From positions 1-64,000 of the forward strand of contig JASBVF010000025.1 in assembly GCA_030147525.1 (NCBI GenBank): a DNA stretch of 64,000 bases, written 5' to 3'. Positions within the stretch are counted from its first letter, which is position 1. Every line of letters starts with the position of its first letter. Source of the DNA: Bacteroidota bacterium (GTDB lineage: Bacteria > Bacteroidota > Bacteroidia > Chitinophagales > Saprospiraceae). Shown here piece after piece: positions 43,856-51,524 of this stretch. Under the pieces are notes generated by a model. That model was not told the DNA's origin, did no database searches, and worked only from the letters and a program-made list of their open reading frames with translations. A program made the position numbers and the translations under genes.

Positions 43856-43862
43856 GGCCTGC

Positions 43863-44846
43863 CTATCGTTGCCTTTTGGCAAAGTCTTTTGCGAAATAGG
43901 TAATAATCACATCCGTTCCGGCCCTGCGAAGACTCAACAGCGTCTCCGGCATAGCCTTTTCAAAGTCAAGCCAACCGTTCTGACAGGCTGCAATGAGCAT
44001 GGCACATTCTCCGCTGACATGATAGGCGGCAATGGGCAACTCAAAGTTTTCCTTCAGTAAATGGATAACGTCGAGATAGTTGAGTGCAGGTTTTACCATC
44101 AGGAAATCAGCGCCTTCCGTGGTGTCGAGTTCCGCTTCGATGAGTGCTTCCCGTTTGTTGGCAGGGTTCATCTGGTAGGTCTTTTTGTCCTTTGGAATGT
44201 CTTCCGATTCTCTGGGCGCACTGTCCAGCGCATCCCGGAAAGGACCGTAAAATGCGCTGGCATATTTGGCCGTGTAAGCCATGATGCCTGTATCGGTAAA
44301 ACCTGCCTCATCCAGCGCTTCCCGCATCACCCCTACCCTTCCGTCCATCATGTCGCTCGGACCGAGGATGTCGAAACCGGCAATTGCCTGGGCTACGCTC
44401 ATTTTAGCCAAAACGGGCAGCGTCTCATCATTTACAATTTTACCGCCTTTGACCACTCCGTCGTGACCATCAACGCTGTACGGGTCCATGGCCACATCGC
44501 TGATGAGGCAGGACTCGGGGAAGCGTTTTTTAATTTCCATTGCAGCCTTTAGGTAAAAATTCTTCGGGTCGTAGCTATAGGTTGCCATTTTATCTTTGAA
44601 CTGATCGGGCACGGCCGGAAACATAATGAAATTGGTCAGCCCGAGGTTCATGCATTCGTCCACCTCTTTCAGCAGGTTGTCGAGAGAAAAGCGGTAAATA
44701 CCGGGCAGCGATGGCACTTCATTTCTCACATTGGAACCATCGACTAAAAAAAGCGGAAAAACAAGATGTCCGACTTCAAGGTGCGTCTCCTGGGCAAGTC
44801 CCCTGATGGCAGGGCTGACTCTGTTTCTTCTGGGTCGTCTTAGCAT
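43863..44846 (-). CDS. hemB: Delta-aminolevulinic acid dehydratase, Mg-type
   Basis: A 327-residue porphobilinogen synthase. The Schiff-base lysines are K194 (YTAKYASAFYGPFRDA) and K252 (FLMVKPALNYLD). The metal-site loop reads SDVAMDPYSVDGHDG, with Asp where the zinc enzymes have Cys (DVCLCxYTxHGHCG), so it belongs to the magnesium-dependent class. Start at 44846 (MLRRPRRNR) is chosen over an upstream ATG at 44906. A TATTTTTG box lies about 42 nt upstream and a strong terminator 10 nt downstream, so it is a single-gene unit. Confidence 0.95.
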   Translation of the reverse strand: MLRRPRRNRVSPAIRGLAQETHLEVGHLVFPLFLVDGSNVRNEVPSLPGIYRFSLDNLLKEVDECMNLGLTNFIMFPAVPDQFKDKMATYSYDPKNFYLKAAMEIKKRFPESCLISDVAMDPYSVDGHDGVVKGGKIVNDETLPVLAKMSVAQAIAGFDILGPSDMMDGRVGVMREALDEAGFTDTGIMAYTAKYASAFYGPFRDALDSAPRESEDIPKDKKTYQMNPANKREALIEAELDTTEGADFLMVKPALNYLDVIHLLKENFELPIAAYHVSGECAMLIAACQNGWLDFEKAMPETLLSLRRAGTDVIITYFAKDFAKRQR

Positions 44847-44887
44847 GGCGTTTTGTTTATTTCGTTTTAGTGAAAATTTCAAAAACC

Positions 44888-44895
44888 CAAAAATA
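44888..44895 (-). promoter_or_regulatory. -7 box of hemB
   Basis: TATTTTTG on the minus strand, full match to TAnnTTTG, 42 nt before the hemB start. Confidence 0.55.
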
Positions 44896-45312
44896 AGGAT
44901 TGCCACCTATGCAAAGGATGATGAACATCAGTATGCCGGAATGTTGCAGAATTTTTACGTTGAACTTTCCTTCAGGCACTCATCCGGCACTTATTCAGGA
45001 AGTCCCCCTTTGCTTCCCCAAATCCCCTGAAATGCCTGTTTTAAATGCAACCATCACGCCTGCGATCAGCTGATCGGATTGAACCTGTCTTCACTGCGTA
45101 CGTTTGACAAAAAAACAGCGTGCCGGCAGCTTCCTGCGCATGAACAACTACCTTTCAACGGACTGCTGAATCGGCAAACCCCTATAATTTATCTGCATTT
45201 ACCGGGTCCGTATGCAGGTAGAACAGCCGAATCTTCGCATAATAAAAGCTCCCGTCCGTAATCTTTCTTGTTTTTAAAAAGAACAAGCATTTTCATCAAT
45301 AAAATAATCATT
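44896..45312. other. Spacer with no recognised gene
   Basis: About 417 bp between divergent genes. Reading frames here (for example 45079-45261) show no protein-like features. No array or hairpin of note. Confidence 0.5.
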
Positions 45313-45492
45313 ATGAATCGTACATTTTTCATCAACCTGGCAGCAGCAATTTTACTTTTCATCGCCCTGGCAATGGTCATTATTGCCTTTCAAATCAAAG
45401 CCATTGCCCCTGGTCTTACTGCTCTCGGATTCATTTTTATTGCCATGGTCTTTTTCGTGCTGAATGCCAGCAATAAGTCCCGGAACACCTGA
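45313..45492 (+). CDS. Two-helix small membrane protein
   Basis: A 59-residue protein from the ATG at 45313 (MNRTFFINLAAAILLFIALAMVIIAF) with two transmembrane segments, about 7-26 and 34-51 (LTALGFIFIAMVFFVLNA), joined by a short QIKAIAPG loop. No further motif. Similar short membrane proteins are common in Bacteroidota and have no assigned role. The upstream 15 residues of the longer frame are not expected to be translated. Confidence 0.6.
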   Translation: MNRTFFINLAAAILLFIALAMVIIAFQIKAIAPGLTALGFIFIAMVFFVLNASNKSRNT

Positions 45493-45702
45493 ATAGAAAA
45501 TTGATTGGCGCCTCTCTGTCTTCCTGTTATCCTTCAAGCCGGGCCTCAGTCATTTAGCATGACTTTCAACATCCTGAATGACAAAAACTTCATTTTTACT
45601 GCGTTGGTCTTTCAATACCGTGAAGCCAGCGGGCAGGCCAGATAAACCGGATTTCATAAATCGAACAGCCGCTATTAACTTCACGGCAAAATTTACAACA
45701 AC

Positions 45703-46239
45703 ATGAAAATGGACCTTTTTAACCTGAACCGCAGAATTTCACACTACAAAGAAATTTTATCAAACACGGAGACCTATCGCAAAGCCTGGCAGGAGCAACT
45801 CAAAGACGAGATTGTTCGTTTTTTGAATGAGGTCAATCAGCAATTCGAATTAAATGCACGAATCGACATCCGGACCGACCTTGAAAACCTGGAAGCCGTC
45901 GTTTTCTCGCTGGGTGCTTCGAAAAGCGGCATGTATCAACGGGTCGATCACGGTGTGGACGTCCACCTGATCAAACACAATGGCTCGCTGATCTATCAGC
46001 AGTTGTTCAACGGCAAAGTCATCGTCATCATTCAATATCCTTTTATCGAAAACTACGGCCAGCCCCGCCCGCCAAAAACTGTCGCCATCTACCGGCCTGA
46101 AGAGCTGAAAGAACCGTTTTTCGTTCGTCACCTCGAAGAGTTCATCCAGGAAATTACCGAATGGGAAGATTATGATGACGACGAACCTAATAAGCGCATC
46201 GGTTTTGATCTGAATTTTGGAGCGCTTGAGGCCAAGTGA
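45703..46239 (+). CDS. Conserved-looking cytoplasmic protein, unknown family
   Basis: A 178-residue acidic protein. The N-terminal third is helical (RISHYKEILSNTETYRKAWQEQLKDEIVRFLNEVNQQFELNARI), the middle is beta (RTDLENLEAVVFSLG, GSLIYQQLFNGKVIVIIQYPF), and the tail is acidic (EWEDYDDDEP). No signal peptide or catalytic motif. Start at 45703 or 45709. It precedes an IS200-like transposase remnant that overlaps antisense to its last codons. I do not recognise the family. Confidence 0.65.
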   Translation: MKMDLFNLNRRISHYKEILSNTETYRKAWQEQLKDEIVRFLNEVNQQFELNARIDIRTDLENLEAVVFSLGASKSGMYQRVDHGVDVHLIKHNGSLIYQQLFNGKVIVIIQYPFIENYGQPRPPKTVAIYRPEELKEPFFVRHLEEFIQEITEWEDYDDDEPNKRIGFDLNFGALEAK

Positions 46240-46256
46240 TGTGTTGGCTGTTGGCC

Positions 46257-46382
46257 GATATGCGAACGACTGTACGAAAACGCACCGTAACCCGGTTGCC
46301 ATTCAAATGCGAATTTTGAAAAACGGTTTTCCCTGATGTATGCTTTGGTCGCCTTTTTGATTTCCCGTACCAACTCGGATAA
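46257..46382 (-). pseudogene. Remnant of an IS200-like (Y1) transposase
   Basis: The minus-strand translation reads LSELVREIKKATKAYIRENRFSKFAFEWQPGYGAFSYSRSHI. The order of helix + FxWQxGYGAFSYSxS is characteristic of IS200/IS605-like TnpA and REP-associated transposases. The tyrosine and HUH parts are missing: upstream sequence (IYSGENTPPAEA) is not transposase-like and downstream is antisense to a neighbouring gene, so only about 42 residues remain. It marks a past insertion event. Confidence 0.7.
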
Positions 46383-46483
46383 CGCCTCGGCGGGTGGTGT
46401 ATTTTCACCGGAATAAATCCGGTGCTGTGGGCGGGGCATGCATTGCACATTGCCAAACTGCAAAACTGCCAACTAAAAATTCA

Positions 46484-46491
46484 TAACTTTG
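46484..46491 (+). promoter_or_regulatory. -7 box of dusB
   Basis: TAACTTTG, full match to TAnnTTTG, 16 nt before the dusB ATG. Confidence 0.6.
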
Positions 46492-46507
46492 CCCCGCTTT
46501 TTTAAAA

Positions 46508-47509
46508 ATGACTATGGTTAAGATAGGAAATGTAGAACTCGGGGAGTTTCCCCTGTTGCTGGCGCCGATGGAAGACGTCAGCGACCCACCCTTCCGACGG
46601 CTTTGCAAAGAGTACGGCGCCGACATGATGTACACGGAGTTCATCAGCGCCGACGGGCTGGTACACGATGCGGATAAAAGTTTCAAAAAGCTGGAAGTAT
46701 TCGACTACGAACGCCCCATCGGCATCCAGTATTTCGGCGGGCAACTGGAGAGCATGATCCAGGCGGCGCACATCGTTGAAAACGCCAACCCTGACGTCAT
46801 CGACATCAACTACGGCTGCCCGGTGGCCAAGGTCGCCTGCCGCATGGCCGGTGCCGGCCTGCTCCGGGATATCGATAAAATGGTCGAACTGACTGCTGCT
46901 GTCGTCAAAAGCACGAAAAAGCCCGTAACCGTTAAAACCCGCCTCGGCTGGGATGATAACACGATCAACATCGTGGAAGTGGCCGAGCGATTGCAGGACA
47001 TCGGCATCCAGGCAATTTCCATCCACGGCCGCACCCGTAAGCAGATGTATAAAGGCGAGGCCGACTGGACCTACATCGCCAAAGTAAAGGAAAATCCACG
47101 CATGACCATCCCGGTCTTCGGCAACGGCGACATCGATTCGCCGCAAAAAGCCGTGGAATACCGCAACCGCTACGGTGTGGACGGCATCATGATCGGCAGG
47201 GCCAGCATTGGCTATCCGTGGATCTTCCGGGAGATTAAACATTTTATGAAAACCGGCGAAATGCTACCCCCGCCGACCACAGAGGAAAGAGTAAACGCAG
47301 CCCGCCAGCACCTGCAACATTCCATCGAATGGAAGGGTGAAAAACTTGGCGTGCTCGAAATGCGGCGCCACTACACGAACTACTTCCGGGGTTTCCCCAA
47401 CATCAAGCATTACCGCAGCCAGTTGGTCACGGAGATGGAACCGGAGGCCCTGTTTGCCATCCTCGATGAAATTATGGAGCAATACAGCGAATTCGAAATG
47501 GCAGCATGA
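46508..47509 (+). CDS. dusB: tRNA-dihydrouridine synthase
   Basis: A 333-residue FMN enzyme reducing uridines in tRNA D-loops. The catalytic Cys is C104 in DINYGCPVAKVACRMAGAG; FMN-site residues lie in LLAPMEDVSDPPFRRL and VFGNGDIDSPQ and the tRNA-binding helical domain is the last ~90 residues (HYTNYFRGFPNIKHYRSQLV). DusB is the most likely subtype. Start at 46508 uses ATG after a full -7 box. The gene ends in a word-repeat region before cca. Confidence 0.94.
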   Translation: MTMVKIGNVELGEFPLLLAPMEDVSDPPFRRLCKEYGADMMYTEFISADGLVHDADKSFKKLEVFDYERPIGIQYFGGQLESMIQAAHIVENANPDVIDINYGCPVAKVACRMAGAGLLRDIDKMVELTAAVVKSTKKPVTVKTRLGWDDNTINIVEVAERLQDIGIQAISIHGRTRKQMYKGEADWTYIAKVKENPRMTIPVFGNGDIDSPQKAVEYRNRYGVDGIMIGRASIGYPWIFREIKHFMKTGEMLPPPTTEERVNAARQHLQHSIEWKGEKLGVLEMRRHYTNYFRGFPNIKHYRSQLVTEMEPEALFAILDEIMEQYSEFEMAA

Positions 47510-47606
47510 GGGAAGTAGGCCGTTAGGCCAGTAAGCAGGTAGGCCAGTAGATGCCGTGGTCAGCCGGGATTCGGGATTCAACATTCATCGTTCATCATTC
47601 ATCGTA
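47510..47606. repeat. AGGCCAGTA and TTCATCG word arrays
   Basis: GTAGGCCGTTAGGCCAGTA-type words run from 47510 to 47550, then CATTCATCGTTCATCATTC words from 47579 to 47606, ending before the cca start. The second set shares its words with 4414-4487. Confidence 0.75.
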
Positions 47607-47612
47607 GCAACC

Positions 47613-49070
47613 TTGGTTTTCAACATACAACCGCACGAAAGAGAAGTTTTCAACCTGATCGCCAAAGCAGCCAGGCAGATTAACGTGCCGGCCTTCGTCG
47701 TCGGCGGATATGTCAGAGACCGCCTGCTGGCAAGACCCACCAAAGACATCGACATCGTCTGCGTCGGTGATGGCATCAAACTGGCTAATGAAGTTGCATC
47801 GCTGCTCAGCCCTCGCCCGAGGGTCGCTTTTTACAGCCGGTTCGGTACGGCGATGCTGAAGCATAAAGACATGGAGATTGAATTCGTCGGCGCCCGCAAG
47901 GAAAGTTACCGGGCCGACAGCCGGAAACCCGACGTGATGACCGGCACGCTGGAAGACGACCAACTTCGCCGGGATTTCACCATCAATGCACTAGCCGTCA
48001 GCCTGAATGACGAAGACTTTGGCAGCATCATCGACCCTTTCGACGGCTTGCAGCACCTGGAACAGAAGATCATCAAAACGCCCACTGAACCGGGCCGTAC
48101 CTTCGCCGATGATCCGCTGCGCATGATGCGGGCCATCCGCTTTTCCACCCAGCTGGGTTTCAGAATTGAAGATGAAACACTACGGGCCATTTCAAAATAC
48201 CGCAATCGCATTCACATCGTTTCGCAGGAACGCATCACGACAGAGATCGAGAAGATTTTAATGGCTTCCAAACCCTCCATCGGGTTCAAACTGCTGTACA
48301 ACACCGGGTTGCTTCAGATTATTTTTCCTGAAATGACAGCCCTGCAAGGCGTGGAAGTAAGAAACGGCATCGGCCACAAAGACAACTTTTACCATACCCT
48401 TCAGGTCGTCGATAACCTCTGTAAAAAGAGCAACGACCTTTACCTCCGCTGGGCTGCCGTGCTGCACGATATCGCCAAGCCGCCTACCAAACGTTTTCAC
48501 CCGCAGGAAGGCTGGACTTTTCACGGCCACGAACACCTGGGCGCCGCCATGGTACCCCGCATTTTCAAAAAGCTGCGCCTGCCGATGAACGAAAAAATGA
48601 AGTTCGTTCAGAAAATGGTGGCGCTGCACCTCCGCCCCATCGCCCTCACCAAAGAAGAAATCACAGACAGTGCCGTCCGCCGGCTGCTCTTCGACGCCGG
48701 CGACGACATCGACTCGCTGATGCTGCTCGCCGAGGCGGATATTACCTCCAAAAATGATTCGAAAGTAAAACGCTACCTGCGCAACTACGAGTACCTGCGC
48801 CAGCGCCTGGTGGAAGTGGAAGAGTCCGACCGGATGCGCAACTGGCAACCGCCCGTCTCCGGTATCGACATCATGACCACCTTTGACATTCCGCCCTCCC
48901 GTCCGGTTGGAACCATTAAAAATGCCATACGGGAGGCCATTCTGGAAGGTGAAGTGAAAAACAACTTCGAAGCGGCCTATCAGTATATGCTGGAAAAAGG
49001 CAGGGAACTGGGGCTGGAAGCAAAGACGATACTGACGGAAAGTACCGTGGAGGAAGAGAAAAAAAATTAA
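47613..49070 (+). CDS. cca: CCA-adding enzyme / tRNA nucleotidyltransferase with HD domain
   Basis: A 485-residue class II tRNA nucleotidyltransferase. The nucleotidyltransferase signature is VVGGYVRDRLLARPTKDIDIV (GG...DxD) near the N-terminus, followed by RRDFTINALAV and DDPLRMMRAIRF. The central HD-type part has WAAVLHDIAKPPTKRF and FHGHEHLGA. The gene could complete CCA ends and has an added HD phosphohydrolase. The start is uncertain: the TTG at 47613 (VFNIQPHEREVFNLI) avoids translating the word array, whereas an upstream GTG at 47556 would include it. Confidence 0.92.
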   Translation: MVFNIQPHEREVFNLIAKAARQINVPAFVVGGYVRDRLLARPTKDIDIVCVGDGIKLANEVASLLSPRPRVAFYSRFGTAMLKHKDMEIEFVGARKESYRADSRKPDVMTGTLEDDQLRRDFTINALAVSLNDEDFGSIIDPFDGLQHLEQKIIKTPTEPGRTFADDPLRMMRAIRFSTQLGFRIEDETLRAISKYRNRIHIVSQERITTEIEKILMASKPSIGFKLLYNTGLLQIIFPEMTALQGVEVRNGIGHKDNFYHTLQVVDNLCKKSNDLYLRWAAVLHDIAKPPTKRFHPQEGWTFHGHEHLGAAMVPRIFKKLRLPMNEKMKFVQKMVALHLRPIALTKEEITDSAVRRLLFDAGDDIDSLMLLAEADITSKNDSKVKRYLRNYEYLRQRLVEVEESDRMRNWQPPVSGIDIMTTFDIPPSRPVGTIKNAIREAILEGEVKNNFEAAYQYMLEKGRELGLEAKTILTESTVEEEKKN

Positions 49071-49318
49071 CCATCCAAGCCTGTTTACGTCCACGTTTTT
49101 GTCATAATGCGAGAAAATGTTTCACTGTTCTCACCAACCGAACCTAAAGCTTTCCCATATCATTCATTCATTTCATCTTGGCTGCTGCCATGGTATTGTT
49201 CAGCGCTGCCGACCATACCCAGACTAAGATCGGGGATACATACCGAAATCTTTCGACGCTGTTGCCAACCTGGTCATGATCGCTGACCTTCTGAATCCGG
49301 CATTAATTTGAGGTGTAA
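49071..49318. other. Spacer with no recognised gene
   Basis: Nearly 250 bp with no frame or repeat worth naming; it leads to the promoter of the esterase gene. Confidence 0.4.
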
Positions 49319-49326
49319 TATATTTG
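49319..49326 (+). promoter_or_regulatory. -7 box of the esterase gene
   Basis: TATATTTG, full match to TAnnTTTG, 37 nt before the ATG at 49364. Confidence 0.6.
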
Positions 49327-49363
49327 CGCCCAAAACAGCCATTCACCAAACAGCTCTCATCGT

Positions 49364-50341
49364 ATGAAAAAACTGCTTTTACTTTCAATCCTCGGATTAA
49401 CGCTCCTGACAACAGGGTGCAAAAAAGCGAATTCGGAAGTTCCTGCTCCGACAGAAAATACGGAAGGCACCTATTTCAGAACGATTAAAACGAGTGACGG
49501 ACAAGACAGGGAGTTCATCGTTTACATACCTGCATCAGCAGCCGGACAGCAGGAAGTGCCGGTGTTGTTTGTCATTCATGGCACCAATCAAACCGGACAA
49601 GTCTTTTACAACAACCCAAACCTGTGGAATCCCAAGGCGGATCAGGAAGGGTTCATCCTTGTGTATCCAACCGCCCTGGTATATTGTCACTACGACAATG
49701 GCGTGGAGAGAACGACCACCAAATGGGCAGCCGGAGACCTTGGCGAAACAGATGTGAACATGGGCGCATTGCCGCTGTGTCCGGGCGAAGTATTGAAAGA
49801 CGACATGCTATTTTTTGACGAATTGATTTCAACCATCAAAGAGGATTATGTCGTGGATGAAAAGCGCTTCTACGTTACCGGTTTTTCCAACGGAGCGCAA
49901 ATGAGTGCCCGGTTAGCCGCCCAGCGACCGGAAGTATTTGCCGCTGTCACCGTTCATGCCGGTAATCTCTCCGCTTTTATCACGCCTTCTTTGTCTGCCA
50001 GGCCTATGTCGATGATGATTACGGTAGGCGCTGACGACGGCTTGTTTTTAAATGCCATCGGCGCATCCGGTCCGGTCCCCGTGGATTCTACGATCATGGA
50101 TTTTCCGGGGGTGGTGAATTTATTGCAGGCATTTTTAGCCATCAACGGCTTGGATTTCGAATACAGCTATTCCAAAACCCAATATTTCGGGAAGGATATC
50201 GCCGATTTTATTTTTCAAACGAGCAACGCCGGCGGGAATAACAGCGTAAGGTTTGTCCTGATCGACGGGCTGGCACACAGTTACACGAATATACTCATTG
50301 ATCCGTTTTGGACTTTTCTGGAGGGGCAATCGCTGCCATGA
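49364..50341 (+). CDS. PHB-depolymerase/feruloyl esterase-like lipoprotein
   Basis: A 325-residue alpha/beta hydrolase. A lipobox (LLTTGC) gives Cys19. The nucleophile S175 is in GFSNGAQMS, the oxyanion region is HGTNQTG, and candidate acid and base are in VGADDG and DGLAHSYTN. The layout (nucleophile elbow, then D, then H) matches the LpqC/PHB depolymerase type of CE1-like hydrolases, where a typical substrate is an ester of a polymer or side-chain. Substrate cannot be chosen from sequence. Single-gene unit with its own -7 box. Confidence 0.85.
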   Translation: MKKLLLLSILGLTLLTTGCKKANSEVPAPTENTEGTYFRTIKTSDGQDREFIVYIPASAAGQQEVPVLFVIHGTNQTGQVFYNNPNLWNPKADQEGFILVYPTALVYCHYDNGVERTTTKWAAGDLGETDVNMGALPLCPGEVLKDDMLFFDELISTIKEDYVVDEKRFYVTGFSNGAQMSARLAAQRPEVFAAVTVHAGNLSAFITPSLSARPMSMMITVGADDGLFLNAIGASGPVPVDSTIMDFPGVVNLLQAFLAINGLDFEYSYSKTQYFGKDIADFIFQTSNAGGNNSVRFVLIDGLAHSYTNILIDPFWTFLEGQSLP

Positions 50342-50460
50342 GGTTTGAGGTTTTATGGTTTGGTGGTTTTATGGGAAAACGCTGCGGTGACCATGCGGTT
50401 TGGGCGACCACGAGGGTCGCCCTGTATGGTGGTCGCCCTGCCTCATGGTTCAGGCCTGAT
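50342..50460. repeat. TGGTTT words and GGGCGACCACGAGGGTCGCCC palindrome
   Basis: Words GAGGTTTTATGG and TGGTGGTTTTATGG open the region, followed by GGGCGACCAC/GAGGGTCGCCC (about 50401-50421), a nearly palindromic hairpin. A closely related copy lies inverted near 55184-55206. Confidence 0.65.
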
Positions 50461-50464
50461 CCTT

Positions 50465-51385
50465 TTATTGAAATGACTTGACCCGCACAAAATTCCCCTC
50501 CCGCAGCTCCTGCTCGCCATTCCACCGGTAGGCCACCAACTCGCCGCCTTTGGCTACGCTGTAATCCAGACAGCAAACCGAGGGGCTTTGCAAGGCAGGT
50601 TCGCCACGGAGCCAATAGTGGCCGATGAAGACCGGCTTCTCCGCTTCCGGCGGATAATGGTAAGTATCAAAAAAAGAAGCAGGCAGGGGTTTCGATGAAA
50701 ACCGGCCGCCGAGGCCATAGTCCGCATAGGTAAGTCCACGGGGAGATTTCCACCATTGGATGCGCATCTCAGTGCGAACGTGGTTGTCCTTGTCCCGGAA
50801 AATCTCGCCCAGCGGCAGTTGTTTTTCGATGCCTTTGAGCAGAATTTCCAGTATCTCGTAAGCTTCAGCGCCTTTTTGGGCGGATTCATGGAGAAAGGTT
50901 TCGGTCAAGCGATTACCCCTGACCTGGTCCCTGACACGATCGATGAGTTCCGGATGCCAGCAGGCATGAATGACCCGGAATTCGTCCAGTTCCAACCAGA
51001 GTGGCAGTTGCTTCATCCATTGCAGGTATTCGTCCAGCTCTTCCGGATCATCCCTGAATGCATCGAGGGTGGCGCTGTGCTGTTGGATGTTTTTATCGGT
51101 ATGCGGCCGGAGCGGCTTACCGTCCGGGCCTTTGGTATGGAAGCAGATGGCATTGTACTCGTGATTGCCCATGACGGCAAGAGCGTGGCCGGCATCGATC
51201 ATACCCCTGGCAATCTGAAGTGTTTCCCTGATTTGTGGCCCACGATCGATGAAATCGCCGAGAAAGATGACCCGGCGCTCAGGATGGGCATACACGCCGG
51301 AGTGGCCGGGTTGGTAGCCAAGCTGCGTGAGCAGAGCCTTGAGTTCGCCGGCATGGCCGTGAATGTCTCCGATGAGGTCGTACAT
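50465..51385 (-). CDS. PPP-type metallophosphoesterase
   Basis: A 306-residue calcineurin-like phosphatase. Metal motifs: GDIHGH at residues 6-11, GDFIDRGP (about 46-53) and GNHE (about 78-81), then the His in IHACWHPE and GHYW at the C-terminal end. It resembles the bis(5'-nucleosyl)-tetraphosphatase/PrpE-like branch (symmetrical diadenosine tetraphosphate hydrolase) or a protein phosphatase. MYDLIGDIHGHA at 51385 is preferred; an ATG at 51409 adds MSQKIKNT. A -7 box at 51431-51438 is 45 nt before. Confidence 0.85.
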   Translation of the reverse strand: MYDLIGDIHGHAGELKALLTQLGYQPGHSGVYAHPERRVIFLGDFIDRGPQIRETLQIARGMIDAGHALAVMGNHEYNAICFHTKGPDGKPLRPHTDKNIQQHSATLDAFRDDPEELDEYLQWMKQLPLWLELDEFRVIHACWHPELIDRVRDQVRGNRLTETFLHESAQKGAEAYEILEILLKGIEKQLPLGEIFRDKDNHVRTEMRIQWWKSPRGLTYADYGLGGRFSSKPLPASFFDTYHYPPEAEKPVFIGHYWLRGEPALQSPSVCCLDYSVAKGGELVAYRWNGEQELREGNFVRVKSFQ

Positions 51386-51430
51386 GGTGTTTTTTATTTT
51401 TTGGCTCATAACGAGCTTGAAGGGAAGATT

Positions 51431-51438
51431 CAAAAATA
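51431..51438 (-). promoter_or_regulatory. -7 box of the phosphatase gene
   Basis: TATTTTTG on the minus strand, full match to TAnnTTTG. Confidence 0.5.
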
Positions 51439-51466
51439 AAGGAAAGACCTGAGCAGGTGATAAAAA

Positions 51467-51503
51467 AAATGAGCCTGCCCGGATACCACCGGGAGACTCA
51501 TTT
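51467..51503 (-). terminator. Terminator of the lectin-type T9SS cargo gene
   Basis: AATGAG..CCCGG pairs with CCGGG..CTCATT around ATACCA; on the minus strand it is followed by a T-run of eight. It lies 22 nt beyond the stop at 51525. Confidence 0.8.
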
Positions 51504-51524
51504 CCATTAACATTCTGCTAATTA

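Noticed and set aside
45079-45261. 60-residue plus-strand frame
   Set aside because: No start context, no motif, no conservation sign.
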